Shown in pieces: positions 48,983-61,800 of a DNA stretch of 64,000 bases. The notes under the pieces were generated by a model. That model searched no databases. It saw only the letters and a list, made by a program, of their open reading frames with translations, and was not told where the DNA came from. Position numbers and translations under genes: made by a program. Location of the stretch: NCBI GenBank assembly GCA_026419785.1, contig JAODTK010000333.1, positions 310,001 to 374,000 of the forward strand, written 5' to 3'. This DNA is from Sclerodactyla briareus (lineage: Eukaryota > Echinodermata > Holothuroidea > Dendrochirotida > Sclerodactylidae). Numbering within the stretch: position 1 is the stretch's first letter; each line of letters begins with the position of its first letter.

Positions 48983-49381
48983 TCACTGATGCTTGAAATA
49001 CCGTCTGATATCGAGCCCACGAGGCATTTTTCTTGGCTCCTCCTGAACTTGAACCGCTACCAGGACTCCAGGAGCCAATGCGGATATTGTGCTAACACCT
49101 TTTCCGTCTTTGTCCTCCCCGGCCTTGAGCTGGCACCGGAAACGATAGAGATTTTCCTCTCGATATTTGAAATCCTTATGCCGAATTCGAACTTGATGAA
49201 TGCTTGCGCTCTCATATATCAAATCATTCTCGTATGCCAGGTTGGTGCGTAAGATTCTGTTGCCTCCGCAGATCGAGAAGGGAGTGAAGCACACACAGTC
49301 AACTCTCGCCATGGTAAACGTCAGACTTTCCACACAATGCTGTACGAAGCTACACATGCAGCGTGTCGGTGTGTGATTCAT
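48983..49381 (-). CDS. Open frame of 132 codons, weak ZP-N-like features
   Basis: The minus-strand frame runs from ATG at 49381 to a stop at 48983 without interruption, which is notable in indel-rich sequence. Its middle, with FSICGGNRILRTNLAYENDL, then YRFRCQL about 40 residues later, loosely fits the pattern of an invertebrate ZP-N half-domain (Cys-Gly, then Tyr-x-Asn, then a Phe-x-Cys strand). No signal peptide or transmembrane segment is visible and no splice junction is convincing. It may be a single exon, or a chance frame. The ZP suggestion is inference only. Confidence 0.3.
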   Translation of the reverse strand: MNHTPTRCMCSFVQHCVESLTFTMARVDCVCFTPFSICGGNRILRTNLAYENDLIYESASIHQVRIRHKDFKYREENLYRFRCQLKAGEDKDGKGVSTISALAPGVLVAVQVQEEPRKMPRGLDIRRYFKHQ

Positions 49382-49779
49382 TAGTCGACCTAGCGAAGAA
49401 ACCGGGACGGAATTTTCACTGACCTGTCAGTGCCATGTCCAGACAGGGAAGATGCTAGAGATTGGGTAGTGCTACACTGCGAAATGTGAGTAGTTGATCC
49501 AATCGGTAATTGAACTCATTTCAGTAATGACTAAAGACACAACACTATACATCCGCATAACTTGTACTGTTGTCAGGGTTTATGCAAAACTGCAGTGCTG
49601 GAACACGGTTCCACTACGGAATTAGCCCACCAGATGTCTAGGACTACAATCTTAATTGTTAAGGTTGTGGGTGGTTTTCAACACATATTACCGGCGTTGT
49701 TTATGCAGCGACAATAGCTACATAAATTCCACTCTACCAACCTCTCAATCCATTTGGGACCAACTGTGTGATGTTCCAT
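49382..49779. other. Unassigned
   Basis: No recognisable feature in about 400 bp. Confidence 0.3.
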
Positions 49780-50300
49780 CCTTTCAACTCAGATTCACAC
49801 TGGGAAAACCGGTGTCTAATGCGAATTAAAATCAAACGCTCTGAGTTCCCACTGGGAACCCGACTGCACTCCATCCAAATCTAGATTCCCAACTGGGAAA
49901 ACTGGGTGCTAATGCTGCCTTTTCATCAACTCTCCATATTCCCACTGGCTGCTATGCTGCATTCAAAACCGTTTTCCAATGCTGCATTCATATCAACTCT
50001 CTGATTCCCACTGGGAACTGGGTTTGCTAATGCTGCCTTTTCATCAACTCTTTATACCCACGGCTGCTAATGCTGCATTCAAACCGTTTCAATGCTGCAT
50101 CATATCAACTCCCCAATTCCACTGAGAGTGTTTGCTAAGGCTTCAGTCCTCTAAATCTAGATACCTACTGGAAGTTGCTAACGCGTATTTTTCATCACAC
50201 TCCCATTAGCAATGGAACCGATTCAATGCTGCATTCATTAAACTCTCACGATTTTCCACCTCGGAACGGTTGATAATGTTGCATTTCATTACTCTTTCCT
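49780..50300. repeat. Degenerate minisatellite, unit about 50-60 bp
   Basis: The words GATTCCCACTGGGAA, GCTAATGCTGC and CATTCATATCAACTCTC recur in order at least eight times with strong drift in length. CCCACTGGG is itself palindromic. Confidence 0.8.
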
Positions 50301-50569
50301 TGTATTTTCAATCTGTACCGGAATAAATCAACAGGAAATCAGTACCACGGGTTGTATTCCAGGGTGGAGGGATCATCCTCATGGCACGAGTTGAATAAAA
50401 CAGCTCAACATCAATGTGTCTATTGAGCCACTAGTCTATATAGTTTGGCCATTATGGAGCATTCGTGACCATAAAGGTACATATCTAGTTGGAATTCCCT
50501 TAGCAGGGATGCCTCTTAGGTGTGGGCAGAATCCACAGTGGAACACGTTTTGATGTGTTTTCCAAAATT

Positions 50570-51020
50570 CCGAATGTACAATCAGAACAACATCCATCCA
50601 TATTGATTGTAGGAGGACTATATCATGTCAGGTCACCAATGTACAATCAAAACAATCACCCTATCTGATTGTCTAGGAGGACTATTCAGTCAGGTCATCC
50701 AAGGTACAATCAGAACACATCCATCATATCTGATTGCTAGGGGACTATAAATGTCAGGTCTCCAATGTACATCAGAAAACATCCATCCATATCTGATTGC
50801 TAGGAGGACTATACGTCGGCCTTGTTCAGGTCATAAAATGTGCAATCAGAACACATCCATCCCATATATGATGCTAGGAGGACTATATCATGTCAGGTCA
50901 TCCAATGTACAATCAGAACACACATCAGCACATATCTGATTGCTCGGAGGACTATATCATGTCAGGTCATCCAATGTACAATCAGAACACATCCATCCAT
51001 TTGATTGAAGGAAGACCATA
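50570..51020. repeat. 67-bp minisatellite, 7 copies
   Basis: TCAGAACACATCCATCCATA, TCTGATTGCTAGGAGGACTA and TATCATGTCAGGTCATCCAA form a unit of about 67 bp, with copies near 50580, 50645, 50708, 50770, 50848, 50920 and 50985. The units are contiguous, with no unique spacers. Confidence 0.95.
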
Positions 51021-51245
51021 TCATTGTAATCAAGGTTCAGTGAGGGAGGGAGGGAGTGGTAGGCAGGTAAATGTAAAATATGTAACACCTCAATGTGTCA
51101 CCAGATGAAACTAAGCCCTCCTGTGAGAGACAAAAAATGAGCCTCAACGCCTCTACAGGACACACACGGGGGGGGGGACCCAACATTTTGGGGGGTGGAA
51201 ACAGGCAGACGTACTCATAATATCACTATGCTTTGAATTTCACGA

Positions 51246-51566
51246 CAGGGACGCGAGCTAAAACATATGACGTAATGTTTTCCACGCTGTAGACCTTGCA
51301 CCGTCCTACAGTACGGTGGGCCTTAGATTCCTACAATGTGGCCAGTTGCGTGATGTAATGCATGCTTTACGATCGCGCTTTGCTTATTGACGGAATTCCT
51401 GATCCATTGTCTAGCCTGTTTGAATGAGCCACGCCCTGGGTCAAGATGTAGCAATACGTTGAAAAGTGAGTGGCTCCCATCGTTCTACAACGGTAGAGCA
51501 GCAGTTGTTGAGGTGTCGCATGCGAATACGTTTAACATTACGTCATACGGTTAGCTCGCATCCCTG
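51246..51566. mobile_element. MITE with about 33-bp terminal inverted repeats, hAT-like
   Basis: The left end, CAGGGACGCGAGCTAAAACA then TATGACGTAATGTT, is matched by the reverse complement of the right end (CAGGGATGCGAGCTAACCG then TATGACGTAATGTT). The element is 321 bp with no coding capacity. The CAGGG start is typical of hAT elements, but the flanks (TTTCACGA and TTTGTGAA) are not a clear 8-bp duplication. Each inverted repeat contains TGACGTAA, a CREB/ATF-like half-palindrome. Confidence 0.7.
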
Positions 51567-52739
51567 TTTGTGAATCTAGAGCTCCCTACTATCTGGGATG
51601 GGAGACAACAAAAAGGGGGACTCATAAACCTTGAAAACCCTTTTGAGAGACAGAGAGTGGCTTGATGATTTCCTCTACCGAACACAGTAGGGGTTGTGGT
51701 CGATAAACTGCGATATTCCCATACATCCCCGAGTATGACCAATGGGGCACATTGTAACCATATTAGAACTTGGAGACCCCAATCATGCCGCCATGTGCTG
51801 AACTGTGTTAACATTACCTATCTACAGGCACAGAATCGGTAGACTAATAAAGAAAAGGAACATCTATTACTTTTCTCCTTTTTAATACGTTACATCTGTC
51901 GTAATTACAGCGACAACAAATGATTGAATCCAGTCTCGCTTTCTTCTGTCTTCTAATGGAGAAACATCTCACTGCAAAGAGAGGAAAGAAAGAAACATGA
52001 TACTTGAGATGGATTGTATCTCCTGCAATTGCTGTGATGGGTGCGTTTATTTGCGTTTAGTTCAAAATGAATGTGAATATTATTGTGTAATCATATTATA
52101 CTGTATTTGAACTCAAAAGGACGAAGGCAGGCTCGGATACAACAGAGGTTATTTGATGGAGAATGGAAAACTTAACCTATCCATAGGTCCAAACCCCATT
52201 TCATACGATGTTCCTATGTGGAGTTATTGGCCTTCAAAGCTTGGTCACATATGCAGAGGAATGGGGGAGAGAGAATCCAATGTGCACATAGAGCAGACAT
52301 CACCACTTGGACAACCAGGAAGCTAGTCATTTATTTTATGTTCCATTTGGGGATAAGTTAACATTTAGCAGAAGTTCTATTGAATTCCTCTCATCAAAAG
52401 TAACCATCAACACCTACCAATCCACTACAGCAATCCTCTCCCATAGACTGATTGCTTTTGAAGGAAAAAATGTTGTGTGAATTTCAATACAAAACAGAGA
52501 GGTTTGCGGGTTGTGCAAGTATGAACAGTCAGTTATCATTTGCACGAGGGATGCTTTCGATCTTGCACAATACACATGCACAAACTTCAAAGAACTAACT
52601 CCGTAACGGTGGAAGTCGTATGAACTTTGGATTTGAATGACGGCATTTAGTTTCTCCGGCTAATATATTAGAACTTTATAATTCATCCAGCAGTTAAATT
52701 GTACAGCATTGGAGTCGTTGTTAGGTGGGACTAGTTCCT
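51567..52739. other. 3' flank of RPS24; no other feature recognised
   Basis: Minus-strand AATAAA occurs near 52330-52336, about 400 bases after the readable RPS24 stop, and is a possible polyadenylation signal. No convincing small terminal exon was located by eye. Confidence 0.4.
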
Positions 52740-52883
52740 TCAACATTGGGCCCCTCCACCCTCAGTGACGTACTTCTTGCCAGACCCAATCTTGGCCTTG
52801 GCCGTGCCTCGGACCTTCTTCTGCCTGTTCTTTCGTTCTTTCCTCTGCTTGCTGGAGGGCCTCTTCACCTCATAGAGGCCGTG
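52740..52883 (-). CDS. RPS24: RPS24 last readable exon
   Basis: The acceptor CTTACAG precedes CAC. The 47-codon frame begins [20 protein letters not shown] and ends [15 protein letters not shown] before TGA at 52740-52742, with no indels. The animal family usually ends close to GKK, with small alternative 3' exons in vertebrates. Here GGCAAGAA|GTACGT puts a usable splice donor exactly at GKK (donor at 52768-52773), so the [10 protein letters not shown] tail may be intron read-through. Either form is possible. Confidence 0.9.
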   Translation of the reverse strand, partial: HGLYEVKRPSSKQRKERKNRQKKVRGTAKAKIGSGKKYVTEGGGAQC

Positions 52884-55800
52884 CTGTAAGATAGGCAGTG
52901 AATCATTCATCAATAATTACAGAGTTTAATGCACAACACCAGGGCCAATCAGCTGCTGTCAGGGAGCATAAGGCTCTTCAGATGAGCAAAATTGCCAGGG
53001 GTGGTAGATGGGCAATTCAGGAGGATCCCTGTCAGGAAATCTTGAGTGAAACCACTCTTCTTCAGAATGCAACGTCTTCTGAAGTACCAGGCCCTGGATG
53101 TTGAAGTCTGTATTATTTTTGTACAACATCTGAACTAGCAAAGAATGACCCCTTTGTTGGCCCTTGACACTATACACGTCAGTCAGTGATGATATTACTG
53201 ACAATTCCTGCATTACCCGAAAAACATTGTGCTGCTTTGCACAACTGATTGTTAATTAACCCCTTGATGAAATTTCAAATGAAGCCATTGTGGCAATTGG
53301 CACTTACAAATTTATGTCAGCCTTCTACACAGATGAACCTACACTGTTAGTCTGGTTAACGGGCAAAAGTGATGTTCTTATCTGACAACTCTTTATTTTG
53401 TATCTATCAATTCTAACCAGCGCTCAGGTAGAGAGAGCCTCAAATCCCTTGTAATGTAGCGGCCAATATGCAATCATCGACATGGTCCACTGCAGAACAG
53501 AAGTTAAAAATACATATCAGCACTGGCAGGGTTAACAATTTCTTCATGACGGACCCTTCCCTTTGGGCATCTCTCAGGGCTGGAATTAACCGACGGCACC
53601 GGCGGCCATGGCCTTCGTGTTTTTCATGATGGCCGCAGTGCCCTAAAAAATTGCCTATAGCTCACGGCCACGATGGCCGTCCTGCCCAAATTCCTTTGCC
53701 GTCATGCCCTCTGAAGTTGGTCTATCACTCGAGACTCGTCACCAGAGAAACATGGTCCGATTTCCTTTTAATGATCCTAAATACATCCTAAAATTATCCT
53801 AAACACCTGAATTACGATCACAAATTTCTGCCAAAACGGCCGAAATTTGCCGGTATAGGCCTCGATTTGCCTATGCAAACAGTGTGTTAGGATAGCACTT
53901 TTTTTTTTCAAACATGTGTATCTCGGATCAGTGATCTTGAAATCACGAAAATACCACTTGTTTTCTGCCTAATATATCAAAACATGTGAGCGGAGTATGG
54001 GGAGGCTATATCCACCTCTGAAAATTATTTGGGCACAATTTCGGTGGAGATACTAAGTAGGCCATGGTGGCAAAACTGGGAGGGGGCTGTCTTGATGTAT
54101 TTGTATGGTCTAGTACAAACGAAACACTTGCGGAATGTTGTTGTCAACTTTCAGGCCATGTTTAGCCGCACGTCACAGTTCAATGAAGCACTACTAACTA
54201 AAACTCAATGTCTATGTCACTTGGAGCAGACTTGAAAGATTTAACATCAGCGGCCTCCTGAATCTCACAGGGTATAGCCTTTCCATTCAGGTATTGTCCT
54301 CGGGTACCGATAATACGGTAGCAATCCTATTTGTGGCAATGGGGTCATTAAGGTCGTTACTTAGTTCCAGTATGGGGTAAATATAACCCTTTCTAAAATG
54401 TGTGGGCACCAATTTGATAATCATACAATTGGATTTTCCTTATGGGTCACCATCATATGCGTAGAAGCATTTAGATGCAGTAAGCGACATTTGCCAGTCC
54501 CTTTCCTACATGATGTGAGTGTGTTAATGTCCCGTTGGAGTTGAAGACAATCACTATGGGACTTGATCTCACGATAGAGAACACACTCATCCGCAAGAAG
54601 GCGTAATGTCGAGGGATATTTTGGGAAGGTCATCTATGTATATATACCAAGAACAGGAGGGGGGCCCAAAACAGTTCCTGAGGGACGCCTGAGTGTAACT
54701 TCCACTTCAGATGAGATGATGTCTCACTCTGTAGAAAACTTCCTGTTGAACGTTTGGTGAGAAATGACTGAATCCACTTTGAGCCGTGATTCTGATACCT
54801 GCACTTTGAGGCTTGGGTAAGAGACGTTGATGGGGCACACTGTCAAATGCTTTTTTGAAGTCCATCGTCAAGTCAGGCCTAATCATGCATTGCCTGTTTC
54901 TACTGCAGTAGTGGCATGTGTCATGAAATTGTGCGTGCATGCAGGGATGAATTCAAATTCATTTTAAATATTATTCCCATTTGTAGCATCGCTTGGGCTT
55001 TGAGTAAACAATGAAAAAAAAAAACTTCAACCTCGTAGACCAAGAAATGGGAGTAGCCACCAACAAGGGTAGGTGTAGGTATGGTGTTAGGAAAGCAGTA
55101 ATGGTCTCCGTCAGTGTGGTGGTGTTTGGCAAAGTGTTTGGTAGGCGGGGAGATGGGTTTATGCAAGTGCGTTCTGATAGGGGAACCCCCCCCTCCCGAC
55201 GCCCCCCCCCCCCCCCCCCTCCCTCAAGAAATCACGTGCAGGTGGACCAAAATTAATTTGACCTTCATATGGGCTGCATACCCTGTCCTGAGGCTTTTTA
55301 CTTTTATCAATTCACATAGTGTTGGGTATTTTTGCCTGGTGGCCCTGCCAATATGACGGAAAGTTGCCTTGGTGCCCTACCCATGCCTGGTGCCCCTACC
55401 CAATGGCCGTGGTGCCTGCCCTCCAAAATTTCTAAATATACAAAGGCCAATGGCCGTAGCCCTCTCTCACCTTATCCCACCCTGACTCTCTTAATGGAAT
55501 TTTTATCAACGGAAATAAGAAACCTTACCACCTGGCCATGCGGTACTTTGGCTCGTACTCTTGCGTATCCAGCGTTCCGTAGATGAGGGCAAAGCAGTGG
55601 TCCTGCCGCACCAAACTGGGTCTTGAACCCAAAGCAGAAGATGACATCTGGAGTGGTCTTAGCTGTCTTTAGTCCCTAGTCCTCTCACGCAATGCTCTCC
55701 GTCTTCGACACAGTGGCCTTGCCATGGGTGGAAGAACATCGCCAACCTGAGAAACAAGAGATAGTTGGAAATTGGAATAAATCATGCACTTAGGCACATA

Positions 55801-58800
55801 CAATGACCTCTACTGACCCCAGCTGTAACCTCAAATTGATCAGGATCAAAGGGGGATCACCTCTACCATGTTTTGTGGAATCTAACAATTTCAAATTGCA
55901 ATACATTATGCAAATTAGACACCTTAAAAAATGACGCCCAGTGACCCTGACATCCCACTTTTTCGGGAAACATAGTAGACCACATCCACCAAGTTTTGTG
56001 GAAGTCGAAAGACTTGAAGTTCACATAAATTAGGCAACTTAGACACTTATTATCATATTTTAGGCTGAAAATCTGATCAGTTCATTACTACATCACTGTA
56101 GCACATACGGTTCGAATGTAAATCTTGCGAACGAGCAGCTTTAAACCAATAAATACATATAAAATGAGCTAATTATCCCAAACTTAATTAAGGTTCTTTG
56201 CTGCCAAAATCTAATCAGATCTTGTACACCAATCCAAGGGTGGGGAAGCCATTCGAAACAACACTGAAACAAGGGCAAACCTAAACTCTGAATGAAAACT
56301 AAAACTCTGATCACCCTTTTCTTGGGAGGAAAAAAGTTAGCTGGGAAAAAAGGTAGAGGTTCACACTATGAAGGTAGTACGAAGCCACACCCATATTACA
56401 GAGTTTCTAGCTTCATCAAGGGTTCAAAAGCCTTACTCGTGGGCTTTTTGTCACCCCTTAATGATGGACAGGAATATCGAAGGCAAGGGGCAATTATCAG
56501 ACCATCGAAAATTAACTAAATGGTTGAGTTAACACCTCCCCATTCAACATTTTCCAAACTGTCAGCAGGTATTACGTCTCAAACATTGTCTATCAAGTGT
56601 GCCTTGTGGTAGTGATGGAGTGCGAAATTCCGGGCAACCCCTAAATATAGCTAGTACAACATGTCATGTCTATTGTGACTCAGCTGATGGGCGGGTATTG
56701 GAGACATGAAAAAAAAAATCAGTGGGTTTAGGTTTCAACCATTCTTTCCAACCCTTTGATTAGCAGCGACCTCTTAAACATTTTCATTTCCAGTTGTGTG
56801 GCACTGGGAGGTGATTATGGTAGGTGTTTTGCAAATATGACTTTTCCAAGGATTGTTTTGATAATGGGGGCATACACACAATTAGCACAAACGGTTTGTC
56901 TTTTTTCCACTGTTGAGGTTGTGTCTCCGACTACATGTGGAACCTCTAGGCTGCTCTACTCACTGAAAAAACAAGGCGATCGCCCCAGTGTTCTCGCCTG
57001 GTTGCGCATCAGTGTGATTCTTCTTTTATCCCATGCTAACAATTTACAAGGCATTTCATATATGTTGCTGTTAATATCCATACATATAAATTATTCAACA
57101 GTCATTGCAACATTCACTACACCCCTTGATCCTACCCCTACGCACCCTACCATATAAACCCAATAATGACGGATGTTAATAGTTCCCTTCAGATTACTGT
57201 ATCGTCCAAAACAATGTAAATGGAATCCTAAATCTAATAAAGTTATCTATATATCATCCAAGAAGAGTATGCCCTTTATACATCACTACTTCCATCAAAC
57301 TCCTAGGGAGTTAACACCCACACCCCTCACATCCCTGTCTAGAGTGGAAGAAGCAATCTAATTAGGCTTCCTGGAGGAGTCATGAGGCCCTACTGGTGAA
57401 AGCTATGACTATATAAGTGATCAAGGGAGTCCATCCCTCCCCCCCCAACATCTCACACACCAGAGCTACTGCAGGTGACACCTGACACCATTCATTCTTA
57501 ATAGGTGCCTGGGAGTTAAGTTAAAAACAATGTTGGTGTTTCACTTTATATGTCAGTGTAGGGGCCCAAGAAGAGGTTAGGACAGGCTGATGGTGAACCT
57601 CAAGGTTTAAAAGAGGTTTGAAAGGTTGAAATCTCTGTCTGTTCACAGATGGGAATACATAGTTAGGAGGAATGGAAATAAAACATGCCTGAGGGGTTGA
57701 ATGGTTGAATGGTTGTAAAACATTTTTGTAATTGATAGCATGCTATAGTAATAGCGAGTTCAGCATCATGCTGGTCAGCTATGCTGCCCCAAGACTAAAT
57801 CATTTTAAAAGGTATGTAGCGTTACAGTCTCTGAGTTGTGTGCAGTAAAGTATTATTTGACCAGTTTTTGGTCCAAAGTGACCTTGAATGACAATTGATG
57901 ACATAACGGTTTATGAAAATGTTACCCCTTGATCATATGCAGCTAGCCCGAAATTTCAGTTAATAACACAAGTCATCTAAAAATGATTTGCAGAGAATGT
58001 TAATATTTGGCAGTTTCTTGACCTCGAATGACCTTTGATGATTTGACGGTTTTTATGAAAAAATGCTTGCCTCACTGATGAGCACCAAGCCCCAAAAGCA
58101 TTTGTAATCAGATACACCCAACCCGTATGCTATCGCCACAAAGTATTAAACCAACCTTGAGCCCCTGTAACTTGAAGACCCGGGGTCAGATAGAAGCGGG
58201 GAGTTGGAGTTGGTTTCGTCTAGTAGCAGATATAGAACGATACATATCCAAAAACGGACAGGTTTTATTTCTTTGGCCTGTGACTCCTAAAATAAGCAAA
58301 ATTTTTAAAACTGACCTTGGACCTTTTGAACTGGTCTAAGATGTTGTCTGAGACTGAACCAAAAATTACCATGACAAATCTACGAGCACCCTAGTGCATA
58401 ATTCCAATTGTTATGGCCATTTAACAAAATTCAAACAAATTGTGTCTGTCAAGTAGCAAATTAATTATCACATTAAATGACCTTAGGTGAAGTTACACTG
58501 TTGTAAATTTATCGGGATTCAAAGGTTTGTACCATCTCCAACAAGTTCATGAGGATTCCAAGAAACACGCCTAATGTTATACGAGAAAAAGCTAATATTA
58601 AATTAAATTTGACCTCTGGTAAACTAACCAAGTATGCGTCCGATCGAAGCGGGAGTTGGTTTCCTCCAGGAAACCCAAAGGTCGCCCGTCGTAATCCTTT
58701 AAATAAGACCATATTATTCAAGACTACAACCGTCAACCCACATACCACGCCGACAGAGTAAATTGGGGTCAGAGGTCACCACATGCAGGTCACAATTATA

Positions 58801-61800
58801 TGACAATAGGTGAAACCCTCCCAGCCTTCACCGATATTCAATTTTCCGATTAGGCCAGAAAACAGTTGTGGACCCCTAAGTGACCCGTGAATGACCTTTA
58901 ATGACTGGCAGTTTTTATTGAAAATTGTAAGCTACTCATGTGTATCATTCCACTCCTAGCGAGATTTTACATTCTGATGAACATGCCCCAGTGCTATTGC
59001 CAAAAAGTACGATATCAGTTTTTTACCCCTACGTGACCTGAGGACCTTCAATGAAATGACGGTTTTTATAAAGATGTTATCTCCAGGGATGCCCACTCCT
59101 AGAAGCTATGCATTCCATTACAAGCCTAATGTTATTGCGAAAAAGCATTTAAATTAAATTAACCCTTGGAAAATACCCAGGAGTATGGTGGCCGAGCGAA
59201 CAGGGGAGTGGTTTCCATGAAGCACCACAAAGGTTATCACATATCCAAAAATAACCAGGTTTCTATTTTTTTGCCCGTAACTCCTTAAATAAAATAAGCA
59301 CATTTATTCAATGACTTCAACCTTTACCCACATGACCACCCGAAGAGGTCAAATTGAGGGTCAGAGGTCACACACATGCAGGTCAACAACTATATGACAA
59401 TAGGGAACCTTCAAGCCTTCACAAATATTCAATTCTCAAATTATGGCCAGAAAACAGTTTTGCCCCTTAAGTGACTTGAATGACCCTTTAATTGCATGGC
59501 CCGTTTTATTAAAATTGTAATTCTCCATGCGATACATCAACTCCTAGGAGCATTTGCATTCTGATGAACATGCCCAGGTGATATGACCTAAAAAGTACAA
59601 ATTCAGTTTTGACCCCGAAGTGACTTTGAGGGGACCTCCAATGACATGGCGGTTTGGTTTTTTATAAAAAAATTGTTACTCCCGTGATGCATCCACTCCT
59701 AGAAGCATATTGCATTTCAATGAACACGCCAAGGTATTGCGAAAAAGCGATTAAATTAAACTTTGACCCCTTTTATACACTACCAAAGGATGCGTCCGAT
59801 CGAAGCGGGGTCTCCTCCATAAAGCACAACAAAGCTCTTCACATATCCAAAAAATAAACAAGTTTCTATTTTTTGGTTGCCTGTACCTCCTCAATAAGCA
59901 AATTTATTCAAGACCAACCTTAACACAGTGACCACCCGACAGAGGTCAAATTGAGGTCAGAGGTCAACAACATGCAGGTCAACAATACTATGACTAGTGA
60001 ACCTTTCCAGCCGTACAAATATCAAATTCTCCGATTATGGCAGAAAACAGTTTTTTTTGACCATTAAGTGACCTTGATGACCTTAATGACATGGCAGTTT
60101 TATGAAATTGTAACTCTCCATGGGATACTCCCACTCCTAGGGGCATTTTGCATTCTGATGAACATGACCAGTGCTCTGACTAAAAAGTCAAATTCAGTTT
60201 TGCCCCTAAGTGACCTTTGATGACTCCAAGACATGGCGGTTTTTAAAAAATTGTTACTTCTCCATGTGATGCATCCCTCTAGAAGCATATTGCATTCCAA
60301 TGAACAGCCCCCCAAGTTATTGCGGTAAAAAAGCATTACCGTATTCATTCCGACCTAAGAGACCAGGGCGCTTGCAAAGTGTCGGATGGGCGCTACGAAG
60401 AGTATAAAACTTACAACCGTCTGGGTGTGGTTTTGCGTGACTGACACGTGTTCGTAAACACACATTCAACATCGCATAATGGGAAACAAACAATGCCGTG
60501 CTATGTCCAAAGCAGGTAACCGTCCCTCTTCCAAACCCGCACTTCCCGATAAAGAAAACTCACAAAAATGATGTTCATTCGCCGTAATATAACTAGGTAT
60601 TTGCTATGCATCTGCGCTGTACAATATAGAAACACGCCTAAACTACGAATGGGCGCGATGATAAAAGAGGCGTACGGACACATACTGCAAGCCACCACAT
60701 AACCATTGTCTCGATTGGGCATGGATACAGAAGCAAGACAAGGCTTGGAATTTGATTGTGAAAGAGCTAAAATCATTGCTAAAACTATCAATTATAATCG
60801 TTGTATCCAGTTGAAATTGTTAATTCACTCATTCATTAATGAGTTTTTTTACCGTAGGTATACGAGAGTCAAGGACATAGCATCGTTACGCGGAGCGGGC
60901 GATGGCGAGCGCTCGAACGGATTCGGCTCTTCTTTAAGACCATGTTTCTGTGTGGTGTATGGTATGGCTGTATGCCTGAAATACAATCGAGCAATCAACT
61001 GATCCGAGATAGCGCACAATGCATACGTCACAATAGCGAATACCACCTACTGACGTCAGTAGGTGATAAACGGTAGAGCTGAACCCGCACAAAAGTCAAT
61101 GGGACAGTTTCTTACATCCGTGACGAACTTTTCGATGGTTCATGTACATTCCCTTCCCGTCGGCCGAAAGGTTGAAACAATTTCATCGATATTTGGTACC
61201 TGTGCAAAAAATTGCAAACACGCACCACTAGAAAACGGGAGTGAGTTTTTAATTCGACTTTCAAAAAAAAAAAGCTTAGGATAAGCCCTTCAGTGTGTGT
61301 AATGAATAACATTAGGTCACCGTGCGTACACGCGCTGACGTAAGGCGAATCCCTGAATAGCGACTGTGTACGCCGGCATGCAAAACAAAAAATATTTTCA
61401 GGCTTTTCTGGCCGCGCCATATCGGCTTTAGATTAAAGTTTGAAAAAAAAGTTGGGGGGCGCTTCTTACGGGGAGATGCGGCGCTTTAGCCGGAATGAAT
61501 ACGGTAAATTAACTTTGACCCATTATAACTACCAAAATATGCGTCCGATTGAAAGCGGGAGTTCCTCATAAAGCACACAAAAGCTCTATCACATAACCAA
61601 AAATAACAGGTTTCTATTTTGGGCCGTACGTCCTCAAATAAGCACATTTATTCGAAACTCAACCTTAACCACATGACCACCGACAGAGGTCAAAGTGAGG
61701 TCAACGGTCACACACATGCAGGTGCACAATTATAGTACCAATGGTGCACCTTCCAGCCTTCACAGACATTCACTTCTCGATTATAGCCAGAGAAAAAAGT

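Larger units (their letters stand above)
52884..55531 (-). other. RPS24 intron between readable exons 3 and 4
   Basis: About 2.6 kb. It holds a LINE fragment, GC-rich relics that may be ends of an hAT-like element, and a C-run at about 55201-55218. Confidence 0.8.

Noticed and set aside
50570-51020. CRISPR-like array
   Set aside because: Units are contiguous tandem repeats without unique spacers, and the window is clearly eukaryotic.
56756-57157. 133-codon plus-strand frame that looks membrane-like
   Set aside because: It crosses the conserved 5' end of H2 copy 2, and the same region in copy 1 (13973 onward) does not keep the frame.
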